A stretch of 64,000 bases of DNA, taken from NCBI GenBank assembly GCA_019454045.1, contig SKCR01031795.1:1-64000 (forward strand). The letters run 5' to 3'. Both the position numbers and the translations under genes were made by a program. Origin of the DNA: Zanthoxylum bungeanum (taxonomy: Eukaryota; Streptophyta; Magnoliopsida; Sapindales; Rutaceae). Numbering within the stretch: position 1 is the stretch's first letter; each line of letters begins with the position of its first letter. Below are positions 11,642-22,109 of the stretch, piece after piece. The notes beneath the pieces are model-generated. The model saw only the letters and a program-made list of their open reading frames with translations, was not told where the DNA came from and did not search any database.

Positions 11642-12256
11642 ATAAAATAACATAAAAATAAAATTAAGCTAAGCCACTTTCGAAGGGATCACGATTGCAT
11701 TTAGCGTATTGTAGGCACTGCATTTTGCATATAAGTCCCGATGATGAGTCTAGTATGGAGGCACTACTCTATAGGTTGCGAAAGTCGCGGGAAAAGAATG
11801 TCGGAAGGGGAAATTCAAAATAAGTATGTCATCGGATTCAATTCATATGTTCACTACTTTCGTTCGTGCTGCGTTCGTGAACCCGTTCGAACTTCAAGCA
11901 GATTACGGGCATTCGTGCAGTGTTCGAATAGGCGTTTGAACAGTGTCGGTACTTCTGGTTTTGTTGCTAGCCTCACGCCCAAGCCCAATTAGCCCACCAA
12001 AACCCACCCAAAAATAATTAAAACATTTAAAACATGTCACAAATTAAAATAATATCCTTCCTAAATTAAATAAATCATATCCCAATCTAAATAATTCACA
12101 TACCTAAATAAAGAAATAAAATATATCACCTTCCCAATCAAACCAAATCTCCTCCCTAACTTAAGAAGATTTTTCCTTGTGAAATACAAAACAAAATATC
12201 CCCCCATAATTACTTGATCCATTCATTTTCAAACCTTTGAAACCCTAGCCTTTGCC

Positions 12257-12264
12257 TATAAAAA
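12257..12264 (+). promoter_or_regulatory. TATA box, 5' LTR of element B
   Basis: CCTATAAAAAG lies in an AT-rich stretch about 550 bp into the LTR, and CACACCCTAGCACATACATA follows. The 3' LTR has the same arrangement at 23413. Probable promoter core for genomic RNA. Confidence 0.6.
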
Positions 12265-13130
12265 GAAGCTTAAACCAACCTTTCACACCCTAGCACATAC
12301 ATACAAATCACAAGAAATTCTGCAAAGCATTAGCACCCTTGCCTACCTAGTTCACACGCCCAAGACAAAAAAAAAGCAAGAAGAAAACAAATAATTTTCT
12401 CTCCTACCCTACTCCACCATCACTCAAACACTCACCAAATAACCCATCCATTGCCGCATAAACGAACCCCCCATACCAGCCATACCTTCACACAAAACAG
12501 TCCCAAATCACCCCAAAACAGTGAACAAATCACCCCAAAAACAGTCATTTAATATAGCAAAATAGTGACAAAAAAAACTGCACTTTAATACCCTTAAATT
12601 ACCGCAAGAAATAGCAGTAAAACAGCAGCAAAACAGAGGAAACGACAACTCAAAATAGTGAAGCAGTGAAGGAGAGCAGTGGACCAGTGGACCGGAGGAG
12701 TTGTGGAGCATCAACCCTTCCGACGGCCGTGTAACGCACTTTCGAAAGACGACCTAAGAGGTTAGACCTGAGGGCACCCTTCTTATTCATTCTCATCTTT
12801 TTTTCTTGTTGTTTATTAGAATTCATTCGCATGAGAGTCATTTGTTGATATATGTTGTGGTCCTTGGATGAATGGAATATGTGTTCTCTCTTGTGGTATA
12901 TCAGATGGAAACCCGGACATAAATTTCATAGTTGAATCCGAATGGACGGTATTGTGGTTTGCACTCGGGATACAATACCACGTATAACTTGAGAGATTCA
13001 CACACTTTGTTTCATCCAACCTTGTATTCGAGCATGATGGGGTTGCTAGTATATTATTTATCTTTTAAGCATGATTTAGTCATTAGTATGCTATTGCTTT
13101 CTGCATGTTACTTATTTATGCATGATGATA

Positions 13131-13560
13131 TAGTGCGCATGGGCTAACTAGGGTGGATTAAAAGTCCTCTATTCGAGAGAAATGCCTAAAGGCTACCTTT
13201 TACACGATGTTTTGCCGCGCTGGACGGAGTATGTTTGATTGAATGTGAGATATGTTTAATCAAGCATACGAGAACCTATATTATTGTTGTCTTTATTATA
13301 TATGAATGGTAACATAATGCACATGGGCTAACTAGGGTGGATTAAAGGTCCTTTAATCGAGGGAAAATGCCTGAAGGCTACCTTTACCACGATGTTTTGC
13401 CGCGCCTTTTATTATGTCATTTACCATTTGCATAGCATTGATGTATTTACGCATGCATTGCATTCTAGTGCGCATGGGCTAACTAGGGTGGATTCAAGGT
13501 CGTCCATTCGAGGGAAAATGCCTAAAGGCTACCTTTACCATGATGTTTTACCGCGCCGAA
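13131..13560 (+). repeat. Three copies of a roughly 90-bp LTR repeat
   Basis: Copies begin with GCGCATGGGCTAACTAGGGT (or CACATGGGCTAAC) at about 13135, 13319 and 13470. They end in GATGTTTTGCCGCGC or a close variant and are separated by unrelated spacers. The 3' LTR holds the same three at 24296-24725. Confidence 0.8.
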
Positions 13561-13654
13561 CGAGGTACACCTGATTGAATGGGAATGAGTTCAATCGGGC
13601 ACATGAGGTCCTATATTGTGGATTTGCTTATCAATGTATGTGTTGCGTCGTCTA

Positions 13655-14130
13655 TCATGCATCAGATCTTGTCCCATTCGAACGCGTTCTTGAACGCTAT
13701 ACGAACTTGAACCTTCTATTTACCGTTCGAATGCGTTTACGAACGCTACTCGAACGCGCATGTGTTTTCTTTATTTTATCATGCATTAGGTCTTGTCCCG
13801 TTTGAACACGTTCTCGAACACTATACGAACGCGAACCTTCTGTTTACCATTCGAACACGTTTACTAACGCTACTCGAACGCGCATGTATCTTCTTTGTTT
13901 TATCATGTATTAGGTCTGGTCCCATTCGAATGTGTTCTCTAACGCTATACGAACGCGAACCTTCTGTTTACTGTTCGAACGCGTTTACGAACGCTACTCG
14001 AACGTTTAAGCATTTTGTTTTATCCTGCTTCAGGTCTTGTCCCGTTCGAACGCGTTCTCGAACGCTATACGAACGCAAACCTTCTATTTACCATTCGAAC
14101 GTGTTTTCAAACGCTACACGAATGCACATA
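13655..14130 (+). repeat. Four tandem copies of a roughly 120-bp GTTCGAAC-rich unit
   Basis: Each unit contains TCTTGTCCCGTTCGAACGCG-like sequence, then CGAACGCTATACGAACGCGA, then TTTACCGTTCGAACGCGTTT. The word CGAAC/GTTCG recurs about every 10-15 bp. Units start near 13656, 13780, 13902 and 14025. The 3' LTR carries the same array at 24820-25290. Confidence 0.85.
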
Positions 14131-14800
14131 CACTGAACTGATTCCTTTTCATTTCATGCATAATTGCTTCTTGGGTGATTTCTCTTGTATTATGTAATTA
14201 ATCATACCATTCCATTATTGACACTTTTACTGTTATCATTTATTTGTATTCCCACATTTATCCATTTGATGTGTTCGTGAGATGGTAGTCAAGCATGATT
14301 AGGTCGTTACTATGTTACTTGGTTCTTAACCATGATTTAGCCGTTAGTACGTTATTCCTCTATGCATGATTTGTTTATCTTCTATCGCAATAGGCGTTCA
14401 ATTTACGTTTACGTTTAGGTTGTTATTTATTTTTCATGTTTGATGATTTAACATATTCATGAGATTATTGTGTGATATCGTATGTTTGCCGTTATGATGA
14501 TTTATTTTATGCATGAACTTAGAAGTATATTGTCCTTGGAAATATATGTTGCTTAGGCTTGGCTAGATTATTACATAAATCATATCATTACAAGTGGCAT
14601 AAGTAAGGGACCATTCCTAACCCAACGATTTGAGGTCTTCCCTTGCGAGGGGTGAGTGCGGCCTTAAATCATTTTCCCGGTTCACACCGGGTGGCGACTC
14701 CATGTTATTTCTCTAGTTTAGTTCCCCTGTGGGCTATTCCGTACTCCCAACCGGGACGCGAGCCTAGAACAGCGTCGTCCAACATCTGTTTCCTACAGTC

Positions 14801-14817
14801 TGGCAACTCCACTGGGA
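14801..14817 (+). other. Primer-binding site, element B
   Basis: TGGCAACTCCACTGGGA, three bases after the LTR end. Element C has the likely original form TGGCGACTCCACTGGGGA at 49669, so B carries a substitution and a lost G. I do not assign the tRNA with certainty; Ogre/TAT elements are known to use tRNA-Arg. Confidence 0.7.
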
Positions 14818-14900
14818 TAGAGAATTGGCCCCGAAATAATGCCTTGTAATGATTGTGATTTGTGCTTTAATTAACTGTGTTTACCGTGGGTTGAAAGGGG

Positions 14901-15157
14901 TTTAATCAAAGGCACTTTTAAGGCTAGGTAATGGATTGGTGTCTTCCCTCATTCACTACATTTCTATAAGGAAAAACTGTGAAGGCACCTAGATGATCAT
15001 GTACTTGTAGCCTACCGTGATGGACTAATTTGGAGGACTCGTTGTTTATTCCTGTCACCAAGCGATAAGAGTCTAAGAGGCTTGGGTTTTTAAGAGAGTT
15101 CGCTTCGCCCTCCCTCTGGGGAATCTACAACGGGAAATCCATTTGACAGTCAATCAC
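14901..15157 (+). other. Leader block shared with copia 2 and element C
   Basis: From TTTAATCAAAGG to CATTTGACAGTCAATCAC this closely matches 46629-46918 (copia 2 leader) and 49768-50094 (element C leader). Conserved words include GGTGTCTTCC, GACTAATTTGGAGGA, TTGTTTATTCCTGTCACCAA and CCCTCCCTCTGGGGAAT. It is non-coding. GGTG...CCTTCAC-type and GTGAAGGCACC segments can pair. Confidence 0.8.
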
Positions 15158-15370
15158 GTACTATAACTCGTTGGCACGTACCGTAAGGTATAAAAAAGGT
15201 ACGCTCACTTGGTTGCTCGAACCCTTGAGTGGGGAGACCTAGTTGTGGGAAATCCTTCGCCAGCGAGAGTCTTTGTCCACACTCCCGCAAAGCCATATGT
15301 AGACAGGAGTTGTATGACTTATAAAAACTATTTCCTTGTGCTTGTGGACAATCCTCATTTGGATGCAGTT

Positions 15371-15744
15371 GGACTTCTTGTCAGAAATGCGAGCTTGTTG
15401 GGCCATTTAAACTGGGACGAGTTCATATCCTATGAAAATTGGGCCAAAAGCTTCTGAAATGTCGATGGGCCGCTCTGTAGAAATTATTGCTTTATGCTTG
15501 TATTTGGGGACTATCACCATTTGGATTCAGTTGGACTTCTTGTCAAAAATGAGAACTTGTTGGGCCATTTAAATAGGGACGAGTTCGTATCCTATGACAA
15601 TTGGGCTAAAAGTTTCTAAAATACCGATGGGCCATCCTGTGTTTGGGCTCTTTATCATTTGAAGTTGTTTAACCATGTTATTGCAAAGGTGTAAACCTGT
15701 TGGGCCTTTTCAACTGGGACAAGTTTACACCTTGCAATAATATG
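15371..15744 (+). ncRNA. Three leader hairpins with a common loop (structured RNA element)
   Basis: Three hairpin modules share the loop TTGGGCC(A)TTT.AA.(T)GGGAC: about 15390-15425, 15551-15586 and 15674-15744. The third is strongest: its 5' arm (15674-15696) pairs with its 3' arm (15723-15744) over about 22 bp with one bulge and one G-U. Element C has equivalent modules at 50317-50353 and 50439-50507. It probably folds in the genomic RNA; its function is not known. Confidence 0.6.
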
Positions 15745-15914
15745 ATTGAAGCTTTAAATGACAATGGGCCGAACTATATGTTCCACACATCGCACGTATC
15801 TCATGCATCTCATGCATACACACATCATGTTAACTCTCTTGTGTCTTAAGAGCCATCATAGATATTCGTTGGGTTAGGGAAAATGGAAGACTTGTTAAAA
15901 GGCCAATAGCAAAC

Positions 15915-17490
15915 ATGAGCGAATCGGAGAATTAAACATCCCGTATGGATCAGTTGGAAACCAATCTCACCAAGGTTACTAAACAGTTGCAAGCCTTGAC
16001 TGCTGCTATGGCCAATATGGTTGTGCCCTGTGCTAGGGGAAACTCTGAGAATGAGAGGTGTGAAGACCCTCCGACTATATTAAATGATGATATTTCGGGT
16101 TTTGATGATGATATGGCTGAATATGCTACGGGGAAAGTGGCAGGGTCTCAGGCGGAACTACAGAAACTCTGAGATCTGGTAGAGTCGGTTACCCGTAAGA
16201 TAAGGGGCAAACATGAAGACCTGCTAGATTATGAGGCAATGACCTTTGAAGAACAGTTGCCAGCTCAATTCAAGATGCCAAATATGGCCAGGTTCAACGG
16301 GAATGGGGATCCGAGGGTCCATCTCCGTCAGTATGTTTCAGTTATGAGTTCAGTGGGTTTATCCAAAAATCAGGTTTAGAAAATGTTTGGGATGTCACTC
16401 GAGGGGGCACCCGTGGTATGGTATCACAACCTGGAGAGGAAGATCAATGAGGATTGGAGGGAATTGGCAGAGGCCTTTTTGAAACAGTATGTCACAGATC
16501 TGGAGATCGACTTGTCACTCCGGGACTTAGAAAACACCAAACAGAAGACAGAAGAAAGCTTCAAGGAATATGTAGACCACTGGAGAAGCCAGCTTCTAAA
16601 GATGTAGACTCGACCCTCAGAGAAAGACCAGATAAAGATGATTATCAAAGGTACTAAGCCATCGATCTATGGCAAGTTGAGGAGGATGACCTCCATGATT
16701 ACTGATTTTCGACAGTTGAGGGAGACTGTCATGGATATTGAAGAAGAAGAAGCTGAGAACAGAAAGTTCTATAGCCTGAATAGGAGGCCCATTGGGGGAA
16801 CATCAGGTGTCAAACCTGTTTCTGCTGAGATTGCTGCTATCCGGAACCGACATTTCTCCGACCTAGGTAGACCCTTGTCTAAGGTATTGGAGAAATTAAA
16901 GAGACATGGACTTCTGAAACCCCTAGAAACCAAACCACTTCCACACCCTCCACCACCGCATCTCAACCTGAACCACTATTGTCATTTCCACCAACAGAAG
17001 GGCCATGACACTGACAATTGTGCCCGCCTCCGCCATGAAATCCAAGATCTTATAGACTCCAAAAAGATACCCGACCCTGAAACAGAACAGCCTAACACAC
17101 ATAAGAACCCCCTGCCGAATTATCACACACCTCACACCACCACCGTCCCACCACCAGCCTATATGATAAACTCTGGCCTGCCCAAAAGCCTTATCCTCAA
17201 ATCCTTTGACTACCAAGCCTTTTGCCTGGGAATTTGGGATAGCAACAGCGAAGATGAAACAGAACAGGGAAAGAATTTTTGGGAAGACTTCTCCAGTAGT
17301 GATGAAGAGGAGGTGAGAGGAATGACACACAGCGGGCGTTTCTACAGTGATACGGTTGAGAAGGGTAAGGAAGTATTAACGGATGGCAGAGAAGTGTCTG
17401 AAAATGTGGAGAATGCTGAGGGGGATGCAGTGCTACGTCAGTTGAGGAAGACACGGGCACATGTTAGCATGGGAATTGTTGAGTTCGTCT
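15915..17490 (+). pseudogene. TAT gag, element B (nonsense mutations)
   Basis: The start orthologous to 50701 is ATG 15915, with an early TAA at 15933. Readable segments continue from MDQLETNLTK (15945), with stops at 16170 (TGA), 16377 (TAG) and 16605 (TAG). Recognisable parts: FNGNGDPRVHLRQYVSVM, the core MSLEGAPVVWYHNLE...DWRELAEAFLKQY, and a zinc-finger-like YCHFHQQKGHDTDNC typical of TAT/Retand gag (around 16975-17020). An acidic, proline-rich C-terminal part follows, and the frame is lost near 17475. Two of the TAGs are CAG in element C. It would assemble the particle and bind RNA; inactive here. Confidence 0.85.
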
Positions 17491-17499
17491 TAGGAGCAC

Positions 17500-18089
17500 A
17501 TGCGGGCCATGGTCGAGGCCTTGAGCAAGATAGTGGTGACGGAGGATGCAAACCCCGTGATGTTTGTCAGATTAGTGCAAAAGGAACCTTTGCAGATAAT
17601 AACCTTTTCTGAGGAAGAACTCCCGGCCGAGGGAAGAAATCACAACAAGCCACTATTTATCAGGGCTGAGGTGAGGGCAAGAAGACATCTTGTGTGATGA
17701 TAGATGATGGCTCATCCATTAATGTATGCACATTGAAGATTTTGGCAAGGTTGGGAATGAAGGCAACGGATCTGGATCCCTCCAATATGACTATCAAAGC
17801 TTATGATGATAGTAAGAGGGGAGTTGAGGGTACTTTTGCGGCAATGGTCAAAGTGGGCCCAATTGAAGATGAAGTTGAGTTTACAGTGCTGGACATCCCG
17901 GCTATTTTTGCTTTGTTATTGGGAAGGTCGTGGTTTCATAAGCTTGGGGGCGTGCCCTCCACTCTGCATCAGGTTATTAAGTTCCCGTACGAGGGAGAGA
18001 TTGTCACCATCCGAGCTGAAGTAGATAATGATGTGGCTGCTTTAGAGATACAGCCTTTTCCCGAGGTTCTAGGTATCGGCAACTTTTGA
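17500..18089 (+). pseudogene. TAT aspartic protease, element B
   Basis: Two overlapping frames: MRAMVEALSKIVVTEDANPV (17500-17697), then MMIDDGSSINVCTLKILARL (17694-18089). The active site appears as IDDGSSINV. Further family features are LLGRSWFHKLGGVPSTLHQ and DIPAIF. A frameshift separates the parts. The protease would process the Gag-Pol polyprotein. Confidence 0.8.
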
Positions 18090-18416
18090 GGAATGGGTGG
18101 ATCCTAAGGTGGCTAGGATCATGGAGAAGATGAAGTTCGAGCCGGGTAAAGGTTCGACATTGCCAAACTTTAAGGGGCAGACTACCCGGAGAGGGTTGGG
18201 ATACATGTCTGATGAGGATAAGCCGAAAGCCAATAAGAAAGGGTTGAAGCTGATGGAATGATTTGTGAAGGCAACGGGATATCAGGGAGAACCTGAATCG
18301 GTAGAAGTCAATGGGATTATGGTGACCGAGTTTGAGATCTTTCAGGAGGTGATAAGTGAGAAGTCACTGGCATCGGAAATTTTGAGAATGAATAAGAGAA
18401 ATGGGAAGAAGAGCTG
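18090..18416 (+). pseudogene. G-patch-like linker between protease and RT
   Basis: After a frame change the sequence reads ARIMEKMKFEPGKG then NFKGQTTRRGLGYMS. This glycine pattern resembles the G-patch-like segment reported between protease and RT in TAT/Ogre elements. A TGA near 18259 and another near 18416 interrupt it. The assignment is by pattern only. Confidence 0.5.
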
Positions 18417-20090
18417 ATGCAGTTGGAGGGCCTGACCCTCGAGGAAAAGGAGGAAGAACCAGCTGTGGGAGATGAAGCATTTGTGGAGGATGAAGATGTT
18501 TATCTCTCTGATTTATTTGAATGTATTCATGTATCTGCTAGCAATAAAGACAATCATTTTGCTTACTCGTTTGAGTCTCTCCCTTTCAATTTGCACGACT
18601 TGAGTATATTTGATATCAGCTCCACAAAAACAAATGCATTTAACCTTGGTACACTTGAGAGCCCCAAGGAAATTCTAATTGCAAGTGAGGTTACCTTTGA
18701 GGAGAGGGAGAAATTAGAAGGAATATTGGCCAAATATGCCAAAGTGTTTGCTTGGTCCTATGAGGACATGCCTGGAGTAGACAGAAGCATCGCCCAGCAT
18801 ATAATTCCAACTTATCCGAATATGAGGCCAGTGAAACAGAAACTTCGACGGATGAGACCTGAGTGGGCCGAGAAAGTCAGAGAGGAAGTCAAGAAAAAGA
18901 TAGATGTGAGGTTCCTGGAAGTGGTGAAGTATCCTGAGTGGTTGGCAAATATTGTGCTGGTGCCAAAGAAAGAAGGGAAAGTCAGAATGTGTGTGGATTA
19001 CAGAGATCAAAACAAGGCTTGCCAGAAAGATGATTTTCCTCTATCTCATATAGATGTGCTAGTTGACAGTGCGGCTTTATCTGCTATATATTCATTTGCA
19101 GATGGGTTTTCAGGATACAATCAGGTCCTCATGGCTGAAGAAGACAAGCACAAGACTGCCTTTGTCACCGAGTGGGGCACATATTGTTACAAGGTAATGC
19201 CGTTTGGGCTCAAGAATGCATGAGCTATTTATCAGCGGATGGCCACTACACTATTTCACGACTTGATGCCAAAGAGATTGAAGTATATGTGGATGATATG
19301 ATGGTAAAATCAGAGACAAGAATTGGGCATATAGAAGCATTGGAGAAGTTCCTTCAGAGAGTTGACAAATGCAACTTGCGGTTGAATCCCAAGAAATATG
19401 TGTTTGGGGTAACATCAGGAAAGTTGCTGGGACATACAGTTGGAATGGGAGGAATAGAGGTAGACTCTGAAAAGATCAAAGCAATTACTGAGATGCCAGC
19501 ACCGAAGACAGAGAAGGAAGTCAGAGCATTCCTCGGGAAAATTCAGTATATCAATCGGTTCATCCCCAAGTTGACATCAGTATGTGAGCCTATCTTCGAA
19601 CCTGCTGAGAAAAGACCAGCCAGTGAAATGGAATGAGCAATGTCAAGCAGCCTTCGACAAGATCAGAGAATACTTGGTAAAGCCTCCTATATTGAGACCT
19701 CCGAGGCCGAGCATACCTTTGATATTGTATTTGGCCATAGAATCAGAAGCACTGGGGGCAATGATGGTACAGGCAGATGAGACAAGGGTAGAGCATGCAG
19801 TCTACTATCTCAGTAAGAAGATGCTTCTGTACGAAGCCCGTTATCAGGGAGTATAGAAGATCTATTTGGCAGTGGTATGGGCGTCCAGAAAACTACTACA
19901 TTACTTCCAGTCTTACAAGATCCAGGTGGTAGCCAAAGAAAATCCATTGAAGTATCTACATTCAGTGCCTTCGCTAGTGGGGAAGTTGGGCAGATGGTTA
20001 GTGTTGCTGACAGAGTTTAACATTGAGTATCTCACCTCCAAAGTAATCGGGGCGAGCCGTAGCAGAGTTGCTGGCATTGAAACCTATTGA
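18417..20090 (+). pseudogene. TAT reverse transcriptase and first RNase H, element B
   Basis: The first frame (18417-19223) gives PVKQKLRRMRPEWAEKVREE, VRMCVDYRDQNKACQKDDFP and a FGLKNA motif, then TGA where related elements have glycine. After frame changes the catalytic YVDD lies at 19286-19297, followed by LNPKKYVFGV and EVRAFLGKIQYINRFIPKL. RNase H follows (19584-20090): LAIESEALGAMMVQ, YYLSKKMLLYEARY, a TAG at 19854 and NPLKYLHSVPSLVGKLGRWL. At least four disabling changes. It would copy genomic RNA to DNA. Confidence 0.9.
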
Positions 20091-20097
20091 AGGGGAT

Positions 20098-20520
20098 CAG
20101 TATAAGTTTGAATTCCCAGATGAAGAGATCCAAGCAATAACAGTTCAGGGATGGAATATGTTTTTAGACGGAGCAGTGAATTGTAAATGAGCCGGAATTG
20201 GGATTTTGATAGTGACTCCCGAATGAGAGACTTTGCCTATGGCCAAGAGGTTGACGTTCGGAGTAACTAACAACATGGCCGAGTATGAAGCATGTGCTTT
20301 TGGATTGACTGCATTGATAGCCTTGAAGGCTGAGAGCGTGGAGGTCTACGGAGATTCGATGTTGGTAGTCCGACAGATACAAGGAGAATAAAAATTGAAG
20401 GACGAACGGTTGAAACCGTACCTTTTTCACCTCATAAAGTTGGCACAGGCTATCCCCGATTGTAAGTTTCAGCACTTGCCTCGAGAAGATCAGATGGCAG
20501 ACGCATTAGCTACACTTGCA
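20098..20520 (+). pseudogene. Second, archaeal-type RNase H, element B
   Basis: After the first RNase H the sequence reads GWNMFLDGAVN, AGIGILIVTPE, LTFGVTNNMAEYEACAFGLT, VEVYGDSMLVVRQIQGE and REDQMADALA. DGA, E (NMAEYEA), D (YGDSMLV) and the final D (MADALA) give the RNase H D-E-D-D pattern. Internal TGA codons (20188, 20223) and TAA (20389) break it. This additional domain is characteristic of the TAT lineage. Confidence 0.85.
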
Positions 20521-20539
20521 GCAACTTGGGAAAATCCAG

Positions 20540-21881
20540 AGAAGTTAGTAATGAGACCATTGATACTGACAACAGCAAGCAAACCGGTCTATGAGACAGA
20601 AAGAGTTTTGGAAGTAGAGTTCGACGATGATAAACCTTGGTATCATGACATTCAGAGGTATCTGGAACACATAGAACTCCCAGATGAAGCAAGTAGAAAA
20701 GATAGAATAGCCATTCAGAAGTTGGCTTCTCAGTATGTGATTTTGAAAGGAGAATTGTACAAGAGACAGGTAAACGGCGTTCAGTTGAAGTGTTTGAGAA
20801 AAGAAGAGGGTCAGAAGATAATGAAAGAACTACATGCTGGGGTATGTGGGCCGCACATTAATGGGTTGAATTGTCTTGCAAGATTACAAGACAAGGTTTC
20901 TACTAGTTGACCATGGAGACAGACTGTGCGAAGCTGGTAAAACATTATCATGATTGTCAAGCATATGGTAATATAAATCATCTGCCTCACAAGGAGTTAC
21001 ATGGGTTGTCAGAACCATGGCCTTTCTCAGCATGGGGAATTGATATGATCGGAGATATTCGACCGAATGCATCGAATGGACATCGTTTCATAGTAGTGGT
21101 AGTGGACTACTTCTCAAAATGGGTGGAAGCCGAGTCATTTCGTAACGTCATAGCAAAGCAGATGGTGAAGTTCATAGCTCGGAACATCATATGTCGATAT
21201 GGGATGCCGCATCATGTAGTGACAGATAACGGAGTTCAGTTTCAAGGGGAAACGAAGGCAATGCTACAGAGATATGGGATAGGACATCACAAGTCATCAC
21301 CTTACCAGCCGCAGGCAAATGGGGCAGTCGAGGTAGCCAATAAGACAGTGAAAAAGATATTAGCCAAGATGACAGAGAACTGTAAAGATTGGGCTAATAG
21401 GCTACCGTATGCCCTGTGGGGGTATCGAACATCAGTAAGAACAGCAACAAGAGCCACGCCTTACTCTTTGGTCTATGGAATGGAAGCAGTACTGCCAGTG
21501 GAAGTTGAGATACAATCTTTGAGGGTGTTAGCAGAAACAGAGTTACCTGAACAAGAATGAGCCGCACAGAGATTTGAACAGTTAGCACTACTGGATGAAA
21601 AGATGATGAAATCCTTGCATCACATGCAGATATATCAGAAGAGACTAGCCCGAGCATTCAACAAGAAGGTGCGTCCTACTAAGATCAGGAATGGTGATTT
21701 GGTACTTAAGTAGTTGAGGCCGTCGACGACAGACCCAAGAGGAAAGTTCAGACCTAACTGGGAAAGACCCTACATAATGCAGAAAGTAATGGGAAATGGG
21801 GCAGTGAGACTGTCAGATTTGGAAGGGAACGAGTTCACCGAGCCAATCAACTAGGATAGATTGAAGCAGTATTTTGCCTGA
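20540..21881 (+). pseudogene. TAT integrase, element B
   Basis: The zinc-binding HHCC region spans ELHAGVCGPH to YHDCQAYG with a frameshift near 20900. The core reads WGIDMIGDI, VVTDNGVQFQ and ANGAVEVANK, giving a complete D-D-E. The C-terminal GPY/F-like part reads FRPNWERPYIMQKVMGNGAV and ends DRLKQYFA at 21881. Stops at 21558, 21712 and 21852 interrupt it. The longest clean piece is 20907-21560. It would insert the DNA copy. Confidence 0.9.
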
Positions 21882-22109
21882 GGGAAAGAAGACCGAGCAG
21901 TCACCAAGGGAATTGACAGAAGACCTAACCCAACGGGGTAGGAAACTCATTCATGCATGCATGCATACACGTAACATATTTGAATTCTTTTGTGTTTGTT
22001 CTGTTTTGTAATAACAGGTTTCAAAGAAGAAAAAGAGAAAGCGGAAAAAACAAGCCAACCATAAGCAGCAACAGTACAGTCTCATCAGTTTCAGGAAGGA
22101 ATCAGTATC

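Larger units (their letters stand above)
9947..11709 (-). repeat. Athila 3' LTR, distal part
   Basis: On the plus strand it starts TGACCGGTGTGAAATCACAC, the counterpart of 44111 next to the primer-binding site, and the first 700 bp match 63336-64000 closely. It is interrupted at 11709 by TAT element B (TSD CGTAT at 11705-11709). Inside are an inverted-repeat segment (10820-11099) and a tandem CACGTG cluster (11470-11641). ORF 10187-10420 has a counterpart at 63545-63793 only because both are LTR copies. Confidence 0.75.
11710..14797 (+). repeat. TAT element B 5' LTR
   Basis: Starts TGTAGGCACTG, ends CCTACA, and is followed by the primer-binding site. It contains GTTCG-rich sequence near its start (11866-11945), a TATA box at 12257, three copies of a roughly 90-bp unit (13131-13560), four copies of a roughly 120-bp GTTCGAAC-rich unit (13655-14130), and a U5 block shared with element C. 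Several ORFs reported here come from the tandem repeats and are not genes. Confidence 0.9.

Noticed and set aside
13575..14197. ORFs with repeated FERVLERYTNANLLFT-like residues
   Set aside because: Produced by the 120-bp tandem array in the LTR; open in two frames and present in both LTRs.
15209..15457. 82-codon ORF in the TAT B leader
   Set aside because: Covers the hairpin region and is not kept open in element C; better explained as structured leader RNA.
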